From JBBIWA01 sp037439425 (GTDB lineage: Bacteria; Acidobacteriota; Blastocatellia; RBC074), in contig JBBIWA010000027.1 in NCBI GenBank assembly GCA_037439425.1, positions 1 through 59,047 of the forward strand: a stretch of DNA of 59,047 nucleotides, given 5' to 3'. Within the stretch, counting starts at the first letter, position 1; every line of letters begins with the position of its first letter. A program made the translations under genes and the position numbers. Under the pieces are notes generated by a model, which worked only from the letters and a program-made list of their open reading frames with translations, had not been told where the DNA came from and searched no databases. Below, one piece after another: positions 17,085 through 24,856 of this stretch.

Positions 17085-17312
17085 CCCCAGGCTTGCCTTG
17101 AAACAGGCTGGCTGGAGTAGCTGAAAACCTCCCAGGAGGAGAGCCTAAGTTTAGCGACTCAGGCGTGGACTCCAGACAGCACGAGCCTACATAGCGGTCA
17201 AGCGGATAGTGAAGCCCACCTGTCTTCAGTTTTGGCAGATTTTGAGAAACGGATGATTTCTCGCACCCCCTGCTTTGAGCCTCAGCCGTGCGAGGCGTCA
17301 CGCGGTTGAGGC
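17085..17312 (+). ncRNA. Candidate structured RNA between rplQ and accB
   Basis: The 360-bp stretch 17020-17379 has no convincing gene but is rich in nested inverted repeats: CCTC/GAGG around 17129-17140, GCCT-AAGT against GACT-CAGGC with one mismatch, AGACAG (17174-17179) with CTGTCT (17220-17225), GAGAAA (17244-17249) with TTTCTC (17257-17262), then the terminator-like hairpin 17279-17312. The size would fit a 6S-like RNA or an accB leader, but I recognise no family consensus. The 5' limit is a guess. Confidence 0.3.
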
Positions 17313-17321
17313 TTTCACTTT
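17279..17321 (+). terminator. Terminator-like hairpin before accB
   Basis: GCCTCAGCCGTG (17279-17290) pairs over 12 positions, with two G-U pairs, with CGCGGTTGAGGC (17301-17312) around a 10-nt loop. It is followed by TTTCACTTT, a broken T-tract. It could end the rplQ transcript or a small RNA, or act as an attenuator for accBC. Confidence 0.5.
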
Positions 17322-17379
17322 GTGGTGGAAAGCAGAACAAGTTGTTGCCTTTTCCTGCCAGGACCATTGCTGACCAGTC

Positions 17380-17961
17380 ATGAAGAAGACCGGACCGAAA
17401 ACGAAACGGGCTACAAGCGAGCGCGCTACTTCGCCAGATGCTGCTTCACCCTCTGGCGGACCTGATGAGCTGACGAACCTGGAAGGGATTAAGAAGCTGA
17501 TCGAGCTTGTGGCAGAAAAACAGTTCACCTCGTTTGAACTCGAGCTTGGGGATTTCCGCATTAGCCTCCAGCGTGGAGAATCCAGAAGCAGCACAGAGAT
17601 GGTCCCTCAGTTGCCGTCGCCTGCCGTCGCGCCTGCTGTGGTTTCAGCAACAGAGCCGGCCGAAGCGATCACGGCTGCTGCCTCAGCCAGTACAGAAACT
17701 GCTCCGGGAGCGATCGAAGAAACGCTCCATTGGGTGAAATCACCGATCGTGGGCACCTTCTATCGGGCTCCTTCGCCTAACGCTAAGCCATTTGTCGAAA
17801 TCGGCGATCTCGTTGCCGTTGGCGCCACGCTTTGCATCATCGAAGCCATGAAACTGATGAACGAAATTACCGCCGAGGTCAGTGGCACGATCGTCAAAAT
17901 CCTGGCGGAGAATGGCCAGCCGGTCGAGTATGGCCAGCCGCTGTTTGGGATCAAAGTGTAG
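17380..17961 (+). CDS. accB: Acetyl-CoA carboxylase biotin carboxyl carrier protein
   Basis: 193 residues. It carries biotin for the first step of fatty acid synthesis, malonyl-CoA formation. The N-terminal part has NLEGIKKLIELVAEKQFTSFELELGDFRISL. A Pro/Ala/Glu linker (about 70-110) follows, then the biotinyl domain VKSPIVGTFYRAPSPNAKPFVEIGD and CIIEAMKLMNEITAE, with the biotinylated Lys in the MKL motif. There are about 30 extra N-terminal residues before the usual start. accC follows after 61 bp. Confidence 0.95.
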   Translation: MKKTGPKTKRATSERATSPDAASPSGGPDELTNLEGIKKLIELVAEKQFTSFELELGDFRISLQRGESRSSTEMVPQLPSPAVAPAVVSATEPAEAITAAASASTETAPGAIEETLHWVKSPIVGTFYRAPSPNAKPFVEIGDLVAVGATLCIIEAMKLMNEITAEVSGTIVKILAENGQPVEYGQPLFGIKV

Positions 17962-18022
17962 CAGTCAAGTAGCCAGCACTCAGTAAGCACCTGTAGAGAA
18001 ATAACCAGGTGCGATCTTTCCG

Positions 18023-19360
18023 ATGTTCAAAAAGATCCTCATTGCCAACCGCGGCGAGATTGCCTGCCGGATCATCTGGGCCTGCAAAGAGCTGGACATC
18101 AGAACGGTCGCGATCTATTCAGAGGCTGATCGGGATGCTCTGCACGTGCGCTTTGCTGACGAGGCTGTCTGTGTCGGCCCGCCCCCTTCCGCGCAGAGTT
18201 ATCTCAATATCCCGCAGATCATCAGCGCCGCTGAAATCACCAACGTGGATGCGATTCACCCTGGCTATGGTTTCCTGGCGGAGAATCCCTACTTCGCCGA
18301 AGTCTGCGAAGCCTGCAATATCACCTTTATTGGGCCATCGCCAAATGTGATGCGCATTATGGGTGATAAAGCAGAAGCGCGCCGCACGATGATGGCAGCA
18401 GGTGTCCCGGTCACGCCCGGAAGCGAAGGCTTGGTCGAAGATGAGAAGACGGCACTCAAGGAAGCCAAACGAATCGGCTATCCCGTGCTGATCAAAGCGA
18501 CGGCGGGTGGTGGCGGGCGGGGCATGCGAGTTGCGCGGACACCGGAAGAGTTGAAAACCGCCTATCAAACGGCGCGCGCTGAAGCGGAAGCGGCATTCAA
18601 AAACAGCGGCGTTTATCTGGAACGTTATATCGAGCGCCCGCGCCACATTGAAGTTCAGGTGCTTGCCGACAATCACGGCAACGTGATTCATCTAGGCGAG
18701 CGTGAATGTTCCGTGCAGCGCCGCCATCAAAAGCTGATTGAGGAATCGCCCTCGCCTGCCGTCAGCTACGAATTGCGCCAGGAGCTCGGAAGCGTCGCAG
18801 TTAAAGCTTGCCAGGAGGTAGGCTATCGCAATGCTGGGACTATTGAGTTTTTGCTTGACGAGCAGAACAATTACTACTTCATGGAGATGAACACGCGCAT
18901 CCAGGTCGAGCATCCGGTCACTGAAATGGTCACGATTGCCGATCTGGTGGCAGCCCAGATCCGCATCGCGGCAGGCGAGCCGCTAGGGCTTGAGCAGGAC
19001 GAATTAATCTTTGTGGGCCACGCTATAGAGTGCCGCATCAATGCGGAAGACCCGGAGACTTTCGCGCCTAGCCCAGGGCGGATCACGACGCTCAATCTCC
19101 CTAATGGACCTGGCGTGCGGATTGATACCGCGATCTACGCCGGTTACTTTGTGCCCCCATACTATGACTCGCTGATTGCCAAGCTAATTGTCCATAGCCG
19201 CACGCGCGAACGAGCGATTGCGCGCATGCGCCGCGCGCTCGAAGCGACGGTCATTGAGGGCATTAAGACCAATATCCCGCTTCATTGCCAGATTCTCAAC
19301 GATCCAGACTTCATCGAGGGAAACTATTCGACCCGCTTTATGGATCGATTCCTGAAGTGA
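18023..19360 (+). CDS. accC: Acetyl-CoA carboxylase, biotin carboxylase subunit
   Basis: 445 residues, the usual length. It carboxylates the biotin of AccB using ATP and bicarbonate. Signatures are FKKILIANRGEIACRIIWAC, HPGYGFLAENPYFAEVCE, the glycine-rich ATP lid KATAGGGGRGMRV, the RDCSVQRRHQK-like ECSVQRRHQKLIEESPSP and the catalytic FMEMNTRIQVEHPVTEMVT. It forms a two-gene operon with accB; accA/accD are not here. It converges on the permease at 19426. Confidence 0.96.
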   Translation: MFKKILIANRGEIACRIIWACKELDIRTVAIYSEADRDALHVRFADEAVCVGPPPSAQSYLNIPQIISAAEITNVDAIHPGYGFLAENPYFAEVCEACNITFIGPSPNVMRIMGDKAEARRTMMAAGVPVTPGSEGLVEDEKTALKEAKRIGYPVLIKATAGGGGRGMRVARTPEELKTAYQTARAEAEAAFKNSGVYLERYIERPRHIEVQVLADNHGNVIHLGERECSVQRRHQKLIEESPSPAVSYELRQELGSVAVKACQEVGYRNAGTIEFLLDEQNNYYFMEMNTRIQVEHPVTEMVTIADLVAAQIRIAAGEPLGLEQDELIFVGHAIECRINAEDPETFAPSPGRITTLNLPNGPGVRIDTAIYAGYFVPPYYDSLIAKLIVHSRTRERAIARMRRALEATVIEGIKTNIPLHCQILNDPDFIEGNYSTRFMDRFLK

Positions 19361-19425
19361 GACCGCAAAAAGATCGCTGACTGTGGTCAGGGGAATTGAT
19401 CATCCTGCTGGTTACTGAATGCTGA

Positions 19426-21006
19426 CTACTGGCCGCTCGCTCTCAATTTGCTGTGCCGCAGGCCATAGAGGAAGTAGATCACCATCCCTATTGCCATCCA
19501 AATCAAGAATCTTTCCCAGGTGAGAACTGGCAGGCTGAGCATCAAGGCCAGGCACAGCAGCGCGCCTATAATTGGCACCAGGGGCACAAATGGCACACGG
19601 AAGGGCCGGTGTCTTTCCGGCGCCCTGCGGCGCAGCACGATCACTCCCAGGCAAACCAAAATGAAAGCAAACAGCGTCCCGATGTTGGTCAGCTCGGCTA
19701 GGGTGCCAATATCGGTGACCATGGCAACCACAGCTACGATGACTCCAGTCCAGATGGTAGTGATGTGAGGGGTGCGGAAGCGCGGGTGAATCCTGGCAAA
19801 ATAGTCCGGCAATAAACCATCGCGCGCCATCGCCATAAAAATTCTCGGCTGACCAAGCTGAAACACCAACAGCACCGAAGTCATTCCAGCCAGCGCCCCA
19901 GCGCTGATCACCGCCTGAATCCAGGGCTGCCCGGTCACTTCAACGGCTGTCGCCACTGCCGCCGCATCGCTCACAAAGGCCGTGTACTTCTTCATCCCGG
20001 TCAACACACCGGAAACCAGGATGTAAAGAATCGTACAGATCGTCAGACTGCCAATCATCCCGATGGGCAAATCGCGTTGTGGATGGCGCGCTTCTTCAGC
20101 CGTAGTTGAAACCGCATCGAAGCCGATGAAGGCAAAGAACACAATCGCTGCGCCGCCCATCACTCCGGTGAAGCCATTGGGAATAAATGGCTGCCAGTTC
20201 GTCGGGTTGACATAAAAAGCGCCCAGTGCAATGAAGAAGACGATGATCGCGGTTTTGACGATCACCGCTGCAGCATTGGCCCGCGCGCTCTCTTTGATGC
20301 CGTAGACAAGGAGTGCCGTCAGCAGCATAACGATCAAAAACGCTGGCAGATTAAGCGCGATCTCTTGCCCGGCTACGACCGGAAGTGAAGTTGAAGAGTA
20401 ATACTGAAGCGCTTCAGGACCTTGGGCGATAATGCTAGACGCGGTCTTGTGATCCGTCACCAGCCATAAAGGCAGTTTGAGCCCAAACAAGCTGTAAAGC
20501 AGTTTCACAAAATAGCCCGACCAGCTTGCCGCAACTCCCATATTGCCGACCGCATATTCAAGGATCAGATCCCAGCCGATGATCCAGGCGATGAACTCGC
20601 CGAGCGTCGCGTAAGAGTAAGTATAAGCGCTACCCGAAACGGGAATCATCGAAGCCAGCTCGGCGTAGCAGAGCGCCGCAAAAGCACAGGCCAGCGCAGC
20701 CACGGCAAAAGAGATCATAATGGCAGGTCCAGCGCCAGGCCGCCCACCCTGCACTGCTGCTCCGGTGATCCAGGCCATGATGAAGTTGATCACTGGCGTA
20801 TCGCTGATATTTAAGGGGCCTTCTGCTGCTGGTTGACCGGCTGCGGCTGTGCCTGTGAGCGCAAAGATCCCTGCGCCGATAATGGCTCCGATCCCCAGGG
20901 CTGTCAGGTCCAGAGCCGAGAGAGTGCGTTTCATCTGACGTTGGGGCTCCTCCGATTCGCTGATCAGCAGATCAGGGCTTTTAGTGCGGAACAAGTGTGT
21001 GGCCAT
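19426..21006 (-). CDS. APC-superfamily amino acid permease (cationic amino acid transporter type)
   Basis: 526 residues with about 12-14 hydrophobic segments. It begins with a short cytoplasmic tail, then LSALDLTALGIGAIIGAGIFALTGTAA, the unwound TM1 substrate motif of APC transporters. Other family features are SAYTYSYATLGEFIAWIIGWDLILEYAVG and FFAFIGFDAVSTTAEEARHPQRDLPIGMIGSL. A GGAGAGAGC ribosome binding site supports the start. It probably imports amino acids across the inner membrane; the exact substrate cannot be read. It lies 350 bp behind egtD on the same strand. Confidence 0.85.
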   Translation of the reverse strand: MATHLFRTKSPDLLISESEEPQRQMKRTLSALDLTALGIGAIIGAGIFALTGTAAAGQPAAEGPLNISDTPVINFIMAWITGAAVQGGRPGAGPAIMISFAVAALACAFAALCYAELASMIPVSGSAYTYSYATLGEFIAWIIGWDLILEYAVGNMGVAASWSGYFVKLLYSLFGLKLPLWLVTDHKTASSIIAQGPEALQYYSSTSLPVVAGQEIALNLPAFLIVMLLTALLVYGIKESARANAAAVIVKTAIIVFFIALGAFYVNPTNWQPFIPNGFTGVMGGAAIVFFAFIGFDAVSTTAEEARHPQRDLPIGMIGSLTICTILYILVSGVLTGMKKYTAFVSDAAAVATAVEVTGQPWIQAVISAGALAGMTSVLLVFQLGQPRIFMAMARDGLLPDYFARIHPRFRTPHITTIWTGVIVAVVAMVTDIGTLAELTNIGTLFAFILVCLGVIVLRRRAPERHRPFRVPFVPLVPIIGALLCLALMLSLPVLTWERFLIWMAIGMVIYFLYGLRHSKLRASGQ

Positions 21007-21175
21007 GCTCTCTCCTTTCGCTGGTGGTTTTGTTTCTCAGAAGATGAACTACAGAAGGCACGAAGAGAAGAAAGATTGTCTTTATGTTCTTCGCGATCTT
21101 GGTGGTTCATTCTTATCGTTTCCGAGCGCGTTGCAGCAAGCGAGGTGAAAGTCTCCTGCGGAAAATCATGGGAAC

Positions 21176-21246
21176 GCACGCCGCCGGCGTGCCTGTCTTC
21201 GTCGAGCAAGCCATTGCCTTCAGACCGAGCACGCTCGCAAGCGTGC
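21176..21246. repeat. REP-like pair of GCACGC/GCGTGC hairpins
   Basis: Two short palindromes sit 36 bp apart: GCACGC-cgccg-GCGTGC at 21176-21192 and GCACGCT-cgca-AGCGTGC at 21229-21246. The same stem occurs at 44442-44461. They lie in the 350-bp gap between egtD and the permease (21007-21356), which holds no gene. This looks like a dispersed REP/BIME-type element. Confidence 0.6.
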
Positions 21247-21356
21247 CTGCCCAGGTAGGCCTGTGGCAAGAGTAAAGCTCAATCAACAAGCAAGCTGTGA
21301 GTTGCAACTTTAGAGACATATCTAGCGCACTCCGGCCTCTCAGAGATAAAGACCAA

Positions 21357-22424
21357 TCAACGGGCGAGCCACAAGTTGCAACTGAATCGCTCGCTGTCGT
21401 CAAACCACATCCGGTCGCTCTTAAAACCTGCTGCTTCGGCCAGCGCGGCGAGTTGTTCGTGATCGTACTTGTAAGAATTCTCCGTGTGGATTGTCTCGCC
21501 TTCTTTCATCTCGACCCGAAGGGCAATCCTACGAATATTAATGATCTGCGCGCAACGACTGACCAGATGCATTTCGATGCGTCCCCGCGCCTGATTATAG
21601 CTAGCTCGATGCTCAAACTGTCTCAGGTTGAAGTCAGCCTCCAGTTCGCGGTTGATACGTAGAAGCAGGTTGAGATTGAAAGCTGCCGTGACGCCGAGTG
21701 GATCGTTGTAAGCTGCTTCAAGCATCACTGGGTCTTTCTTCAAGTCCGCGCCGAGTAACAATCCATCACCATCGCGCAGGACTTGGCGCACCGTTTTCAG
21801 TAGCTTTATCGCTTCAGGCGGATCGTAGTTGCCGATGTTCGATCCCAGGAAAAGCACCATCAGAGACCTGGCCTCTCTGCGTTCGATGAAGCTGAGTCCT
21901 TGGGTGTAATCGCCTGCCCAGGCAGTGATGCGGAGGGCGGGGTAATCTTTCAGCAGCTCCTGCGCGCTCTGTTCCAGCATGGTGGCTGAAATGTCAATTG
22001 GCTGATAATGCAAATGCGGCTGCTGCGCCAGCAGAGCTTCGATGAGGTAACGGGTTTTGATAGCGCTTCCGCTCCCCAGTTCAACCAGACTGACAGGGCC
22101 TGGCAGCCGGCCGATTATCTCACGGCTGTAGCGGCTGAAGATTTCCGTCTCCGCTCTGGTCAGGTAGTATTCGGGCAGATGACAGATCGCTTCAAACAGA
22201 CGCGACCCAAGTGCATCGTAGAAATATTTGGGCTTGAGCGTTTTGGGATGTCCAGTTAATCCAACGCGCACATCCTCGGCAAAGCTGCTCTCCGGCTGGC
22301 TCAATGTGGAATGGTGAACGATCAGGCGCGTGGACGGGACAGACTTCATCTCAGGTAACATCTCGCTTAGTCCCTCAGAAAATTCCTGACTGCGCCGCCC
22401 CTCCTGCCCGCAGCGCATTTTCAT
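21357..22424 (-). CDS. egtD: L-histidine N-alpha-methyltransferase family (EgtD-like)
   Basis: 355 residues, of the DUF2260/EgtD family that uses SAM to trimethylate histidine to hercynine for ergothioneine. Family hallmarks are KYFYDALGSRLFEAICHLPEYYLTRAE, the SAM motif VELGSGSAIKTRYLIEAL, VLFLGSNIGNYDP, NRELEADFNLRQFEH, RIEMHL and GETIHTENSYKYD. Those last two motifs correspond to the Met and Glu/Ser histidine-binding positions of mycobacterial EgtD. A GGGAGAAAGCA site supports the first ATG. No egtB-like sulfoxide synthase is in the window, so the end product is uncertain. Confidence 0.85.
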   Translation of the reverse strand: MKMRCGQEGRRSQEFSEGLSEMLPEMKSVPSTRLIVHHSTLSQPESSFAEDVRVGLTGHPKTLKPKYFYDALGSRLFEAICHLPEYYLTRAETEIFSRYSREIIGRLPGPVSLVELGSGSAIKTRYLIEALLAQQPHLHYQPIDISATMLEQSAQELLKDYPALRITAWAGDYTQGLSFIERREARSLMVLFLGSNIGNYDPPEAIKLLKTVRQVLRDGDGLLLGADLKKDPVMLEAAYNDPLGVTAAFNLNLLLRINRELEADFNLRQFEHRASYNQARGRIEMHLVSRCAQIINIRRIALRVEMKEGETIHTENSYKYDHEQLAALAEAAGFKSDRMWFDDSERFSCNLWLAR

Positions 22425-22524
22425 TGCTTTCTCCCACGTTGCAGCGCGACGGGGATGATTCTCGTTGGGGGATCAGGCGAAGGGAGAATCTCCACCCACA
22501 ACTGTCAGGCTTGGGTGGAGAACG

Positions 22525-23958
22525 TTAATTACCGCACTGCTCGTAAGCATATGCCGCATTGAGCAAGCGCGCTTCATCAAAGTGGCTCCCGATCAACTGG
22601 AGCCCAATCGGCAAGCCCTTACTTGAGCTGCCGCACGGCAGGCTCACGGCTGGCAGCCCGGCCAGATTGATCGTCACCGTGTAAATATCGCTCAAATACA
22701 TTGCCAGCGGGTTTTCGGTCTTCTCCCCTAGCTTGAAAGGCGGCGTTGGCGAAGTTGGGGTCGCAATCACCTCGCACTTCCTGAAAGCTTCGGCAAAGTC
22801 CTGCACCAGCAGGGCGCGTACGCGCATCGCTTTTTCATAATAAGCGTCGTAGTAACCCGAAGAGAGCGCAAAGGTGCCAAGCATAATACGCCGCTTGACT
22901 TCTGCTCCGAAACCTTCGTCGCGGGTACGGCGGTACATCTCAGCCAGGGTGCGTGCCTCTTCAGCGCGGAAGCCATAACGCACGCCGTCATAACGCGCTA
23001 GATTCGATGAAGCCTCGGCAGTGGCAATGATGTAATAGGTCGCAATAGCATACCTGGTATGCGGTAAATTGACTTCGACTATCTCGGCACCGCACTCTTC
23101 CAGCTTCTTGATCGCGGCCCAGACCTTCTCACGCACCTCTGCATCCAACCCTTCGGCGAAATATTCTGACGCCACGCCGAGACGCAAACCTTTGATCTTA
23201 CCCGTGAGTGCGCTCAAATAATCTGGCACTGCGATATTGGCCGAGGTCGAATCATAGCGGTCGCGGCCAGAGATGATCTGAAGCATCCGCGCCACATCAC
23301 GTACATTGCGGCCAAATGGCCCGATCTGATCGAGCGACGAAGCATAGGCTACCAGGCCGTAGCGTGACACGCGCCCATAAGTTGGCTTCAACCCTACGAT
23401 CCCGCAGAACGATGCGGGCAGGCGAATCGAGCCGCCCGTGTCCGATCCGAGCGAAACCGGCACCAACCCGGCTGCTACTGCCACAGCTGATCCGCCGGAG
23501 CTGCCGCCCGGCACGTACTCTTCATTCACCGGATTGCGCACTGGGCCGAAGGCAGAGTTTTCGTTCGATGAGCCCATGGCAAACTCATCGCAGTTGGTTT
23601 TACCTACGATGATGGCTCCGGCCTCTACGATCTTGGCCACAGCGGTAGCAGTGTAGGGTGGGATGTAATTGCTGAGAATACGCGAACCGCAGGTAGTGCG
23701 CAGCCCTGCTGTGCACATGTTGTCCTTGATTGCGACCGGGATGCCTGCGAGCGGCCTCCTCTTAATCGCGTCCTTAATTTCGGCATCAATCTCGGCTGCG
23801 CGCCGGAGCGCGTCTTCGCGGTTGATCGTCAGGAAAGCATTCAGCCGCTCATTGGTTTGCTCGATCCGGTCAAGCGCCTGGCGGCAAATTTCGCTGGGTT
23901 TAGCTTCGCCCGCAGCGTAGAGTTTGTGCAGTTCGTCAATGGTCAAGTTGTTCCTCAA
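22525..23958 (-). CDS. gatA: Asp-tRNA(Asn)/Glu-tRNA(Gln) amidotransferase subunit A
   Basis: 477 residues, an amidase-signature protein. The Lys-cisSer-Ser triad is visible as Lys78 in VAIKDN, Ser153/154 in GGSSGGS and Ser177 in GSDTGGSIRLPA. It releases ammonia from glutamine for GatB to convert mischarged Glu-tRNA(Gln) and/or Asp-tRNA(Asn). It appears to start with TTG at 23958, about 8 bp after GGAG; no ATG fits better. gatC lies 103 bp upstream; gatB is outside the window. Confidence 0.95.
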   Translation of the reverse strand: MRNNLTIDELHKLYAAGEAKPSEICRQALDRIEQTNERLNAFLTINREDALRRAAEIDAEIKDAIKRRPLAGIPVAIKDNMCTAGLRTTCGSRILSNYIPPYTATAVAKIVEAGAIIVGKTNCDEFAMGSSNENSAFGPVRNPVNEEYVPGGSSGGSAVAVAAGLVPVSLGSDTGGSIRLPASFCGIVGLKPTYGRVSRYGLVAYASSLDQIGPFGRNVRDVARMLQIISGRDRYDSTSANIAVPDYLSALTGKIKGLRLGVASEYFAEGLDAEVREKVWAAIKKLEECGAEIVEVNLPHTRYAIATYYIIATAEASSNLARYDGVRYGFRAEEARTLAEMYRRTRDEGFGAEVKRRIMLGTFALSSGYYDAYYEKAMRVRALLVQDFAEAFRKCEVIATPTSPTPPFKLGEKTENPLAMYLSDIYTVTINLAGLPAVSLPCGSSSKGLPIGLQLIGSHFDEARLLNAAYAYEQCGN

Positions 23959-24061
23959 CTCTCAACTCCGATTCTTAGCTTTGGAAGGGTGAGGGATAAG
24001 AACGAAAGCGGTGAGTGATGAGTAATAAGTGATGGTCCAGGACAGCCGTTTCACTCATCAC

Positions 24062-24376
24062 TTATCCCTCATCCTTTCCGACAATCACACGTGGCACACA
24101 GAAGTGGCCATCAGCAGAATCAGGCGCATTCTCCAGTGCTTTCTTCTGGCCCAGGCCAGGCTCCACTATATCGTCGCGCGTGGCATAGGAGGAGACGGCT
24201 TCGCCTGCGCTCCAGTGTTGCCAGGGTTTGACTGACGAAGTGTCCAGCTCGTTAAGCTGATCAATATAATCCACGATCGCTGCCAACTGCACAGAGAAGG
24301 ATTGTTTCTCTTCAGCAGTCAGCTCGAGGTTGGCAAGTTGAGCTATCTTTTCGACTTCAGCTTGGGTAATCGGCAT
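24062..24376 (-). CDS. gatC: Asp-tRNA(Asn)/Glu-tRNA(Gln) amidotransferase subunit C
   Basis: 104 residues. Signatures are MPITQAEVEKIAQLANLELTAEEKQSFSVQLAAIVDYIDQLNELDTS and the end RDDIVEPGLGQKKALENAPDSADGHFCVPRVIV. GatC wraps around and stabilises GatA-GatB. It starts 6 bp after the dciA-like gene. The spacer to gatA has an inverted repeat of the words agtgatgagt and actcatcact. Confidence 0.94.
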   Translation of the reverse strand: MPITQAEVEKIAQLANLELTAEEKQSFSVQLAAIVDYIDQLNELDTSSVKPWQHWSAGEAVSSYATRDDIVEPGLGQKKALENAPDSADGHFCVPRVIVGKDEG

Positions 24377-24382
24377 AAGGTG

Positions 24383-24832
24383 TCAAGCCTTTCTCCTTTC
24401 CAGACACTTGGCTGCGGCGCGCAAAAACACTCTGCGCAGCGCTTCATCCTTGATCTGTGCTGCTGCTGGTTCCAGCTCTTCTTCCAACTCTCTGGTGTGC
24501 TGGAACTCAAAAGGCGGTGGCTGCTTCGGCTGAGCAGAAGCCACATGCGCTGGGTCTACGCGGAACTCGATGAAAGTGACCAGCGGCGCGCCAAGCAACG
24601 AGTTGAGTTTGAAGATGATCTGGCCACTCATTCGCTCCATCTCTTTTTTCCAGGTCTGGTTCAAAGTGGCCACGATCAGATTCTTGCGATAAAGCCTGAA
24701 GGGGCGGCACGTCTGCGCAATCTGTTCGCCGGTCACTGACCGCCAGGCAGCGAAAACAACCTGTTCCCGCACTTCTTCGTTGTCACCTGACAGGCGCAGG
24801 ATTGTTGGCAGGATGTGGATCAGGTTATCCAT
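24383..24832 (-). CDS. DUF721 (DciA-like) protein
   Basis: 149 residues. The N-terminal part matches the DUF721 pattern: a short helical start, AAWRSVTGEQIAQTCRPFRLYRKNLIVATLNQTWKKEMERMSGQIIFKLNSLLG. DciA proteins load the replicative helicase in many bacteria lacking DnaC; that role is inferred from the family. The C-terminal half (Pro/Gln-rich then two helices with Arg/Lys) is not recognisable. It sits between the cytochrome gene (24 bp) and gatC (6 bp), so it is probably co-transcribed. Confidence 0.75.
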   Translation of the reverse strand: MDNLIHILPTILRLSGDNEEVREQVVFAAWRSVTGEQIAQTCRPFRLYRKNLIVATLNQTWKKEMERMSGQIIFKLNSLLGAPLVTFIEFRVDPAHVASAQPKQPPPFEFQHTRELEEELEPAAAQIKDEALRRVFLRAAAKCLERRKA

Positions 24833-24856
24833 AGCCAGGGGGCAAGAAAGCGCTCC

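Noticed and set aside
17085..17312. tmRNA, RNase P RNA or SRP RNA
   Set aside because: I find none of their conserved cores (no GAGGAAAGUC-type RNase P start, no SRP GGAAG loop, no tmRNA tag frame). It is only called an unclassified candidate.
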